Positions 56,972 through 64,000 of a stretch of DNA of 64,000 nucleotides are shown here, piece after piece. Each line of letters opens with the position of its first letter. Within the stretch, counting starts at the first letter, position 1. The stretch covers positions 62,001-126,000 of the forward strand of contig CAJTDK010000011.1 of the NCBI GenBank assembly GCA_910575105.1, read 5' to 3'. The notes below the pieces were generated by a model that was given only the letters and a program-made list of their open reading frames with translations, searched no databases and was not told where the DNA came from. This DNA comes from Lachnospiraceae bacterium. GTDB taxonomy: Bacteria > Bacillota > Clostridia > Lachnospirales > Lachnospiraceae. The translations under genes were made by a program, and so were the position numbers.

Positions 56972-58013
56972 CTATTCTTCCTGAATATTTTTTCTGGCCT
57001 CTGCCATATCTTTTTCAAATCTGTCATAATCAGCCCACCACGACCGGTACTGATCTTCCTGGCGATGATCCGGGAGGATATAATTCTTCTTCATATAGTC
57101 CCCCAGATTTCTGGTCAATTTTATAGAACCATTTATATTCAGGTGGGTATAATCCCGGAAGTCCGCCTGATAATCCAAATCTGCCACATTATCCTTCTGA
57201 TAATAGATAAACGGTATATTCTTTTTTTTCAAGATAAGATTCCAATGTGATATTTATCTTCTGCCTGTTCACATATCTTTCATAGCCCTCTTCATTCTCA
57301 TATCCATAAGGCGCTGCATATAGAATAAGCTGTATATCATGTTCCCTGCAAAGTGATATAATCTTTTCAAAATATTCTTGCGAAATATCCGGAAGCTCAC
57401 ATCCCTCGTCCGGAAGCTCTGGTTCCTCCATGGGATATACCGTTAAATCTAAAATACCGCCTTTTAGATAATTTTTCGGATGAAAATCCAAATCTTCCAA
57501 AGAGTCCCATCTGCTATGGTACTCTAAGAACGGCAGATAATATGTCAGTTTATCTTTTACCGGAAGCTCTCCCAAAAAATCCTGAACCATCTCCCACTTT
57601 ACCCGACCCATCCGCATCCCGTCAAAGCCCATCCGCAAAGAACCTTCTTCCGTATATTTCCGGTCAAAATAGAAATAGTATGATTCCAGCAGGACAACCT
57701 TTGGCTTCTGATAGTTTAAAGCTTCCTTCAGCAGATAATAGGAACTTCCTATACTTTGCTTCTGGCTGCACATCACATAAGACATCAGACCGAATTCTTT
57801 CCACAGGGTATTCGGCTGAATGGCAGAATAACCATGACTGCTCCCAAGGCAGAGCACATCCAGCGTATCTTCCTCTATCTGATAAAAAGAATGAATCATA
57901 TCGGATTCCCCGCCTGATTTTTTTCGAAGGATTTCAGAAATATTTAAAAATAATATTGTGCCAATCAAAAGAAATATGATAATCGAGCTTATCCATTGGC
58001 CTGTCTTCCTCAT
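56972..58013 (-). pseudogene. SGNH/AlgJ-like acyltransferase partner, frameshifted in an A8 tract
   Basis: One gene is split into two frames. The first part (58013 to about 57235) has an N-terminal membrane helix and the SGNH block I (VLCLGSSHGYSAIQPN). The second part (to 56972) holds the block V-like FRDYTHLNINGSIKLTRN. The break lies in eight A residues (minus strand, at about 57222-57229). With seven A the sequence reads on without interruption (ESYLEKKNIPFIYYQKDN) to give about 346 residues. The total length is 3n+1, which agrees with a single extra base. It could be true, phase-variable, rescued by slippage, or an assembly error. Start ATG 58013. Confidence 0.82.
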
Positions 58014-58213
58014 CTTACTTTCTCCAAATTCTAATCATCATTTTTTATAAATATGCCATCCCGCTTATTATGCCCCCCTCCCATTGCGTCAATATTAAAA
58101 TATTTATATTACTCCGGAGATTTTCTACATCCTGCCGTCTTCTTTAACTGTTCAGTTTTATTTTCTCATCTATTGTAAATATTATGTGATTTTTTACGAC
58201 TATTAATGAATTA

Positions 58214-58273
58214 ACAAAAAACGAGCCTTCACAGACAGCGAAACTGAATATTCCGCCGCCTGCAAAGGCCCTT
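58214..58273 (-). terminator. Likely terminator after mgsA
   Basis: GCCTTTGCAG and CTGTGAAGGC pair with two mismatches over a 21-nt loop and are followed on the minus strand by TCGTTTTTTG. Confidence 0.5.
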
Positions 58274-58288
58274 TCTCTTTTTCTCCTA

Positions 58289-58765
58289 TTATTTCATTTG
58301 TCGCACCCGATCTTGAACCGTCTTATTAAAGTTCTCAACTTTCCTCTCATAAGTGCCGTCCATATACTCCGAGCGGAGCATAAAATCAGCCGTGGCGAGA
58401 TTGTTCGCAACCGGAATGTCATAGACCACCGCGATACGAAGGAGCGCCTTCACATCCGGGTCATGGGGCTGCGCCTCCAAAGGATCCCACAAAAATACCA
58501 TAAAGTCGATCTGCCCCTCCACAATCTTCGCCCCGATCTGCTGGTCTCCGCCAAGCGGGCCGCTGTTATAGCCCTTCACCGGAAGGCCCGTCTTCTCCGC
58601 GATGAGCCGCGCAGTCGTCCCGGTCCCGCACAGGAAATGCCCTTTTAAGATTTCCTTATTCTTATCGCACCACTCCACCAGCGCTTTTTTCTTCCCGTCA
58701 TGGGCAACCAGCGCGATATGTTTCGTCTTCCCGATCTCCAGCGTCACAAAGTTATCATTCATCAT
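58289..58765 (-). CDS. mgsA: Methylglyoxal synthase
   Basis: This 158-residue protein has the family motifs HIALVAHDGKK, FLCGTGTTARLI, GPLGGDQQIGAKI and FLWDPLEAQPHDPDVKALLR (catalytic Asp and phosphate-binding Ser/Thr regions). It turns dihydroxyacetone phosphate into methylglyoxal, bypassing lower glycolysis when phosphate is low. I use the ATG at 58765, about 10 bp after AAGGA. It overlaps the garR stop by 11 bp, so the two are coupled. Confidence 0.93.
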   Translation of the reverse strand: MMNDNFVTLEIGKTKHIALVAHDGKKKALVEWCDKNKEILKGHFLCGTGTTARLIAEKTGLPVKGYNSGPLGGDQQIGAKIVEGQIDFMVFLWDPLEAQPHDPDVKALLRIAVVYDIPVANNLATADFMLRSEYMDGTYERKVENFNKTVQDRVRQMK

Positions 58766-59639
58766 CTTCTGCACATCCTTCCTCATAGTATTTGATCAGC
58801 GCCTGCGTCCCAAGCTCCCCGTATCCTGCTGCCTGAAGCTCCTCATAATTTGCCAGCACCTGGCTCAGCACTTCCAGGCACAGACCGCTTCTGTTCGCCT
58901 CCGTAAGCGCCAGCGTCATATCCTTGATAAAATGTTTCATAAAAAATCCCGGCGCATAATCCTCAGCCATGATCTTCGGCGCGAACAGATCAAGCTGTCT
59001 GCTCCCCGCCGCTCCGGTGGCCACGGATTTCACCACGGTATCCAGGTCAAGCCCCTTGGCTTTCGCATAGGTAAGAGCCTCGCACACGCCGGACAGGGTC
59101 CCCGCGATCATAATCTGGTTGGCAAGCTTGGCATGCTGCCCGCAGCCGGCCTTCCCCTGGTAATTGATGTTGGTTCCCATAGCCTCAAACAGCGGAACAC
59201 AAGCCTCATAATCTGCCTTGTCGCCGCCCACGAGTATAGACAGCGTCCCGGCCTTCGCCCCCGTGTCTCCACCCGTCACCGGCGCGTCCAGCACATGAAA
59301 GCCCCGCTTTGCTCCTTCCTGATAGATCTCCTCGGCGATCATGGGGCTCGTCGTAGTCATATCAATAAGGTAAGCCCCTTCCTTCGCGCTTTCCAGGATA
59401 TTCCCCCCGTCGAAATACACCTCTTCCACATCCTTGGGAAATCCTACGATAGTGATCACCGCGTCACAATCCTTCACACACTCTCCGATAGTATCGTGGA
59501 AAACCGCGCCTTCTGCGATCACATCTTCCACCTTTGCTTTTGTACGGGCAAAGATATTCAGCTCATAGCCTGCTTTCATCAGATTTCTCACCATGGACTT
59601 CCCCATGATCCCGACACCGATAAAACCAATCCTTTTCAT
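58755..59639 (-). CDS. garR: Beta-hydroxyacid dehydrogenase (3-hydroxyisobutyrate / tartronate semialdehyde reductase)
   Basis: The 294-residue enzyme has the Rossmann motif GVGIMGKSM (7-15), DAPVTGGDTGAKAGTLSI (substrate binding, about 118-135) and the catalytic Lys in GKAGCGQHAKLANQ. Members reduce 2-hydroxy-3-oxopropionate or oxidise 3-hydroxyisobutyrate; I favour the reductase but cannot be sure. The next gene, mgsA, overlaps its end. It follows the beta-helix protein gene by 89 bp. Confidence 0.85.
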   Translation of the reverse strand: MKRIGFIGVGIMGKSMVRNLMKAGYELNIFARTKAKVEDVIAEGAVFHDTIGECVKDCDAVITIVGFPKDVEEVYFDGGNILESAKEGAYLIDMTTTSPMIAEEIYQEGAKRGFHVLDAPVTGGDTGAKAGTLSILVGGDKADYEACVPLFEAMGTNINYQGKAGCGQHAKLANQIMIAGTLSGVCEALTYAKAKGLDLDTVVKSVATGAAGSRQLDLFAPKIMAEDYAPGFFMKHFIKDMTLALTEANRSGLCLEVLSQVLANYEELQAAGYGELGTQALIKYYEEGCAEDDE

Positions 59640-59728
59640 CCTGTACTCCTCCTTTTTCTGCCGATCTTCTGTTACTGTCCGCAGCCAGCGCCTATTCCTG
59701 GCCCGTAAACGGTAACCATATCATTATC

Positions 59729-60397
59729 TTACTCATACTTTTCTACGACTTCACCCTGCTTTTTATAGATACTTCCGCCCGGCACGAATCCTCTCACGGA
59801 AGACAGCGGATAGATATTCGTATGGCTCCCCACGACACTGCCCGGATTCAATACCGTCCCGCAGCCGACCTCTACCTCATCGCCAAGCATGGCGCCGAAC
59901 TTCTTGAGCCCTGTCTCGATATTGCCCTTTGGTGTCTTCACTATTACAAGCTTTTTATCCGACTTTACGTTGGAAGTAATAGAACCCGCGCCCATATGCG
60001 CCTTATATCCAAGGATAGAATCCCCAACGTAATTATAGTGGGGAACCTGCACCTTGTTAAACAGGATTACATTTTTAAGCTCCGTGGAGTTGCCCACTAC
60101 AGCGCCCTCTCCCACGATAGCATTGCCCCGGATAAACGCACACTGTCTGACCTCCGCGTCCTTCCCGATGATGGCCGGCCCGTTAATATAGGCAGAATCG
60201 AATACCTTTGCAGATTTGGCGATCCATACATCCTCGCCCACCTTATCATATTCTTCTAAAGAAAGGCTCTTCCCAAGCTCCAGGATAAACGCGCTGATCT
60301 TCGGCAGCACCTCCCAGGGATACGTCACGCCCTCAAAAATGTCCTTCGCAATCGTCTCATCCAATGTATACAATTCTTTTACTGTTAATTCCTTCAT
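59729..60397 (-). CDS. Left-handed beta-helix acyltransferase / nucleotidyltransferase-like protein
   Basis: This 222-residue protein has a short helical N-terminus and then hexapeptide repeats typical of a left-handed beta-helix (VWIAKSAKVFDSAYINGPAIIGKDAEVRQCAFIRGNAIVGEGAVVGNSTEL, then LGDEVEVGCGTVLNPGSVVGSHTNIYP). It resembles the C-terminal acetyltransferase half of GlmU, without the pyrophosphorylase half. The substrate is unknown. It lies between topB and garR on the same strand. Confidence 0.85.
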   Translation of the reverse strand: MKELTVKELYTLDETIAKDIFEGVTYPWEVLPKISAFILELGKSLSLEEYDKVGEDVWIAKSAKVFDSAYINGPAIIGKDAEVRQCAFIRGNAIVGEGAVVGNSTELKNVILFNKVQVPHYNYVGDSILGYKAHMGAGSITSNVKSDKKLVIVKTPKGNIETGLKKFGAMLGDEVEVGCGTVLNPGSVVGSHTNIYPLSSVRGFVPGGSIYKKQGEVVEKYE

Positions 60398-60469
60398 CTT
60401 GCATTCTCCTATTCTTTTCCCTTCTAAGCTTCTTCCCTATCATACCACTTTCCTTTTCCGGTGGCAATC

Positions 60470-62536
60470 TCACTTTCCGCCTTTCTGGTAGAATGAAGCC
60501 GCCCGGTGATAAAACCTTTGCAGCTCGCTCTGGTTGTTCATCCCCTTGACTCCCTGGGTCCGGCTCATGATAAAGTTCTTTAGCTTACCCATATATTCCT
60601 CGGGCGTGATCTCCCCGTTGGCCACATAGGTAAGCCCTTTCTCCCAGCTCGCCGTAAGCTCCGGGTTTAAAAGCTGCCGGATAGAATGATCCACCACGTC
60701 ATAGATCATCTCCCCCTGCAGAGTAGGCGTGACGATCTGCGTCTTCTTATTCAGCGCCAGATATTCATTGTGAAAAAGCTTTTTCAATATCTCGCCCCTT
60801 GTGGCGCTGGTTCCGATCCCGCTCCCCTTGATCTGGGCGCGAAGCTCCTCATCCTCGATAAGCTGCCCCGCATTCTCCATGGCAAGAATGAGCGAACCGG
60901 AATTATACCGTTTGGGCGGCGAGGTCTTTCCCTCCTTGATGTCCATAGACTGTACCGGAAGGACCATGCCTTTCCTGAGACTCTGAATCCGCGCAAAAAG
61001 GGCGTGGTCCGCCTCCTGCCCGTCATCTTCCCGCCCGCCGTCTTCCCTTGCGGCAGCCTGCCTGCCTCCGGCATCCGCCGCCTTCACCGCAGGCCCTCTG
61101 TCTGTACTGCCCTTCTTTCCCGGAATCCCGGCCACCTTAAGATATCCTTCCTCCACAAGCACCTTAAAGCTTGAAAAAAAGGACTCTTCCTTGATCTTCA
61201 TCACGATAGCTATCCGCTGGTAGACCGCCGGAGGATAGAAGATGCTTAAGAAGCGGCGCACGATCACGTCATAGACCTTCTGTGACATTGCCGGCAGGGA
61301 ACGGAGGGTATTAAGCCCCTGTCCTGTCGGGATGATGGCGTAGTGATCCGTAATCTGCTTGTCATTGACATAACGCGTCTTCTCAAGCCCCTTATGGCTT
61401 TTAAACCCCACGATCTCCTGAAGATAGGAAACCGCCGGCTCATATTTCATCAGGCCGTTCAGATTCTTATGAATCTCCTTAGCCACCGCCGAAGACAGTA
61501 CTCTGGCGTCCGTACGGGGATAGGTCACAAGCTTCCGCTCATACATCTCCTGCACGATCCGAAGCGTCTCGTCAGGACTGATCTTAAACCGCTTCGAGCA
61601 CTCATTCTGCAGCTCCGCCAAGTTAAACAGAAGGGGTGGGTTCTTCTTCTCCTTCTTTTTCTCTATACTGGCGATCTGACCGGTAACCGGAGCCGGATCC
61701 TTCAGGTATTCAATAAGCTCCTTCGCTTTCTTCTCTTCCTTGAATCCGTTTTCCTTATAAAGATCAAAGGACTCGAACCACTTAGAGCCCTTCACTGCCC
61801 GCCATTCCCCCTCAAAGGTCTGACCCGTTTCACCAGCCGCCGCCACGACCCGGTAAAAGGGTGTCTCCACAAATTCCCGTATCTCCCGCTCTCTGCGGAC
61901 CACCATCCCCAGCACACAGGTCATGACACGCCCCACAGATACGACAGAATATTTCGTCTTCAGATAATTGGAAATGCTATTGCCATATTTCAGCGTCAGG
62001 AGCCTGGAAAAATTGATCCCCATCAGGTAATCTTCCTTTGCCCTAAGATAGGCCGAAGCTGACAGATTATCATACTCCTTCAGATCCTTAGCCTCCCTGA
62101 TCCCCCGGAGGATCTCCTCCTCTGTCTGAGAATCGATCCAGACCCGGCGCCTTTTCTTGCCGTGCACGCCTGCCTGCTGCTCCACCAGACGGTAGATGTA
62201 TTCCCCCTCGCGCCCAGAGTCCGTACAGACATAGATCGTCTCCACATCGCTGCGGTTTAAAAGCCCCGACACGATCCGAAACTGCTTGGCTACCCCCGGG
62301 ATCACCTCATACTTAAACTCCTCCGGTATAAAAGGCAGAGTCGTTAAACTCCACCTTTTTAATGACGGGTCGTATTCCTCCGGATAACTCATAGTCACCA
62401 GATGGCCTACGCACCAGGTAACGATCGCCTCCTCCGATTCCAGATACCCGTCCTTTCTTTTTGTTGTCAGCTTCAGTGCCTTGGCAAACTCCTGCGCAAC
62501 ACTGGGTTTCTCAGCAATGTAAAGTGCTTTCCCCAT
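60470..62536 (-). CDS. topB: DNA topoisomerase III
   Basis: The 688-residue type IA topoisomerase has the Toprim start (LYIAEKPSVAQEFAKAL), the acidic loop TDSGREGE (105-112) and the catalytic Tyr339 in TYPRTD. It decatenates DNA. A low-complexity insertion of about 35 residues rich in A, G, R, E and D (about 476-510) interrupts the C-terminal part. The stop of ppk1 is 8 bp upstream, so they are co-transcribed. Confidence 0.95.
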   Translation of the reverse strand: MGKALYIAEKPSVAQEFAKALKLTTKRKDGYLESEEAIVTWCVGHLVTMSYPEEYDPSLKRWSLTTLPFIPEEFKYEVIPGVAKQFRIVSGLLNRSDVETIYVCTDSGREGEYIYRLVEQQAGVHGKKRRRVWIDSQTEEEILRGIREAKDLKEYDNLSASAYLRAKEDYLMGINFSRLLTLKYGNSISNYLKTKYSVVSVGRVMTCVLGMVVRREREIREFVETPFYRVVAAAGETGQTFEGEWRAVKGSKWFESFDLYKENGFKEEKKAKELIEYLKDPAPVTGQIASIEKKKEKKNPPLLFNLAELQNECSKRFKISPDETLRIVQEMYERKLVTYPRTDARVLSSAVAKEIHKNLNGLMKYEPAVSYLQEIVGFKSHKGLEKTRYVNDKQITDHYAIIPTGQGLNTLRSLPAMSQKVYDVIVRRFLSIFYPPAVYQRIAIVMKIKEESFFSSFKVLVEEGYLKVAGIPGKKGSTDRGPAVKAADAGGRQAAAREDGGREDDGQEADHALFARIQSLRKGMVLPVQSMDIKEGKTSPPKRYNSGSLILAMENAGQLIEDEELRAQIKGSGIGTSATRGEILKKLFHNEYLALNKKTQIVTPTLQGEMIYDVVDHSIRQLLNPELTASWEKGLTYVANGEITPEEYMGKLKNFIMSRTQGVKGMNNQSELQRFYHRAASFYQKGGK

Positions 62537-62544
62537 AAGACTGC

Positions 62545-64000
62545 TTAACTCCTTTTATTTACTCTGTTCCCGAATATGCCTTTTACCCTGTCGAGGAATG
62601 TCTTTTCCTTTTGCACCGGCTTCTGGCGGTGCGCATTCAGCGCCTCCTCCATAAATGTGGCCTGGGAATCCACATAAGGCTCTGCCAGCTCTTTTTTACA
62701 GTAAGTTCCGTCGCTCTTAAGTACCCTTCCCTTGATATTGTCACTGAGCATCACCTTCAGATAATGGTTGATCTGCTTTTTAATATCCCCATCCAGGATC
62801 GGGCACGCTACCTCCACCCGCTTCTCTGTATTGCGGGTCATCATATCTGCAGAGCCGATGTAGATCTTCTGGCTCTCCCCGGTGCCGAAGCTGAAGATCC
62901 GCGGGTGCTCCAGATACCGACCTACCACGTTCATCACCCGCAGATTATCTGTGTAGCCCGGCACTCCCGGAAGCACGCAGCAGATTCCCCGCACGATAAG
63001 GTCGATCTTCACACCGGCTCTCGATGCCGCCGACACCTTCTCGATATAATCCGTATCCGTCACCGAATTCATCTTCATGATAATGCGTCCGTTACTTCCT
63101 TTGGCGATCTCTTCATCCATCAGCTTAAGCACCGTCTGCTTTAAGCTGGTCGGCGAGACGATCAGATGATGATATACCCCGTCCAGATTACTGATCGCCA
63201 TATTTTTGAAAAACTCCGACGCATCCTGCCCGATGCCCTGATTCGCCGTCATCAGCGAAAGATCCGTGTACATCCCCGCCGTCTTCTCGTTATAATTCCC
63301 TGTTCCAATCTGCGTGATATACTGAATCTCGCCCCTGCTGCGGTAGGTGATCAGACAGATCTTTGAATGCACCTTGTAATCCTCAAACCCGTAGATGACC
63401 CGGCACCCGGCCTCCTCCATCCGTTCCGACCAGTCGATATTGTTCTGCTCATCGAACCTTGCCCTAAGCTCAATGAGCGCCGTCACCTCCTTGCCGTTTT
63501 CCGCAGCGGCACACAGATACTCCACCAGCCTTGCCTTCTTCGCCAGGCGGTAGATGGTGATCTTTATGGTCATGACATTCGGGTCGAAGGCCGCCTCTTT
63601 GATCAGCTTAAGGAACGGATCCATGCTCTCATAGGGGAAGAACAGCAGAAGATCCTTTTTCTTAATCTGGCGCATGATATTGCCGTCCTGGATCCGCGCG
63701 CAGCTCTGGGGCGAAAATGCAGGATAAGTCAGCGACTTCTTCATGGGCTCCGGCAGATTCCCGCTGATGGCAAAGATATAGTCAAGCTTCATGGGCATCT
63801 TCGTACGGAAGATCTGCACCGGCCTAATCTTAAACTTGTCACAGAAATACTTTTCCGTCTCCGCACTCAGCTTCTCCGCCACCTCCAGCCTCACCACCGA
63901 CATCCTGCGGCGTTTGTGAAGAGTCTTCTTCATCAGATGCCTGAAGTCGTCATTGACCTCCAGCGCCTCATCCTCCGGATTGATATCCGCACTGCGGGTC
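62545..64000 (-). CDS. ppk1: Polyphosphate kinase 1, N-terminal part outside window
   Basis: The frame is open from 62545 to the window edge at 64000 without a stop, so the gene is cut; a Met at 63933 is internal. The visible part of 485 or so residues includes FEDYKVHSKICLITYRS (phospho-His), IGTGNYNEKTAGMYTDLSL, YLEHPRIFSFG and the SADMMTRNTEKRVEVACPI region. PPK1 makes polyphosphate from ATP. Full-length PPK1 is about 700 residues, so roughly 200 N-terminal residues are missing. Confidence 0.95.
   Translation of the reverse strand, partial: TRSADINPEDEALEVNDDFRHLMKKTLHKRRRMSVVRLEVAEKLSAETEKYFCDKFKIRPVQIFRTKMPMKLDYIFAISGNLPEPMKKSLTYPAFSPQSCARIQDGNIMRQIKKKDLLLFFPYESMDPFLKLIKEAAFDPNVMTIKITIYRLAKKARLVEYLCAAAENGKEVTALIELRARFDEQNNIDWSERMEEAGCRVIYGFEDYKVHSKICLITYRSRGEIQYITQIGTGNYNEKTAGMYTDLSLMTANQGIGQDASEFFKNMAISNLDGVYHHLIVSPTSLKQTVLKLMDEEIAKGSNGRIIMKMNSVTDTDYIEKVSAASRAGVKIDLIVRGICCVLPGVPGYTDNLRVMNVVGRYLEHPRIFSFGTGESQKIYIGSADMMTRNTEKRVEVACPILDGDIKKQINHYLKVMLSDNIKGRVLKSDGTYCKKELAEPYVDSQATFMEEALNAHRQKPVQKEKTFLDRVKGIFGNRVNKRS

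Noticed and set aside
57222-57229. Programmed -1 frameshift at A AAA AAG in the SGNH gene
   Set aside because: The second part lies in the +1 (or -2) frame relative to the first, so a -1 shift would not restore the protein.

Overview
The window looks like chromosome of a spore-forming anaerobic Firmicute, most likely a gut Lachnospiraceae (Clostridium cluster XIVa, the broad group that holds Clostridium scindens and Dorea). The signs are an alpha/beta-type small acid-soluble spore protein, a GerW-type spore protein, a complete Rnf ferredoxin:NAD oxidoreductase operon, a biotin-dependent sodium-pumping decarboxylase, and moderately high GC with AGGAGG ribosome sites. No rRNA, tRNA, CRISPR array, prophage or insertion sequence was seen. 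Placement at family level is an inference from gene content.

Layout. 0-9 kb: a truncated sigma factor and a DUF2461 gene, then housekeeping genes on the minus strand (SASP, recG, fakA, asp23, rpmB, a 47-residue membrane protein, gerW, DUF2953). 9-17 kb: cell-envelope and recombination genes (PBP, FtsW, U32 peptidase, ZapA, RuvB, RuvA). 17-26 kb: a redox block, with a NusG-II/Gx pair divergent from an ApbE flavin transferase, then rnfCDGEAB with a DUF2752 gene behind it. An AT-rich patch with an orphan gene sits at 19.4-20.6 kb. 26-31 kb: rpiR, an HI0933-family flavoprotein, cmk, ispH, rpsA. 31-37 kb: five genes for a biotin carboxyl-transfer and sodium-pump complex. 37-47.5 kb: a POT-type transporter, an FtsX-type permease, an aminopeptidase P, a surface GH5-CBM2 glucanase lipoprotein and an amidohydrolase. 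47.5-53 kb: MATE pump, acetyltransferase, AraC regulator, and a 2-isopropylmalate synthase fused to an AraC-type DNA-binding domain. 53-58 kb: HxlR regulator, sodium/solute symporter, and an MBOAT/SGNH pair whose SGNH gene is frameshifted in an A8 tract. 58-64 kb: mgsA, garR, a left-handed beta-helix acyltransferase, topB, and the 3' part of ppk1.

How the genes fit together. The ApbE protein probably attaches FMN to RnfG and RnfD, so the 17-26 kb block reads as one membrane redox module. Rnf and the decarboxylase both energise the membrane with ions, and PutP-type and MATE-type transporters can spend that gradient. The POT transporter, aminopeptidase P and amidohydrolase would import and hydrolyse small peptides. 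Their three promoters carry a related 15-bp motif, TTGTACTTTAGTCTA, identical in two and 12/15 in the third, which suggests a small peptide regulon.

The most interesting items are the LeuA-AraC fusion, the shared 15-bp promoter motif, the back-to-back promoters with a shared inverted repeat at 17.48 kb, the decarboxylase operon that holds all three transcarboxylase-type subunits, and the A8 frameshift in the exopolysaccharide-acetylation pair. Promoters and terminators were found by eye from hexamer spacing and hairpins and have not been tested.
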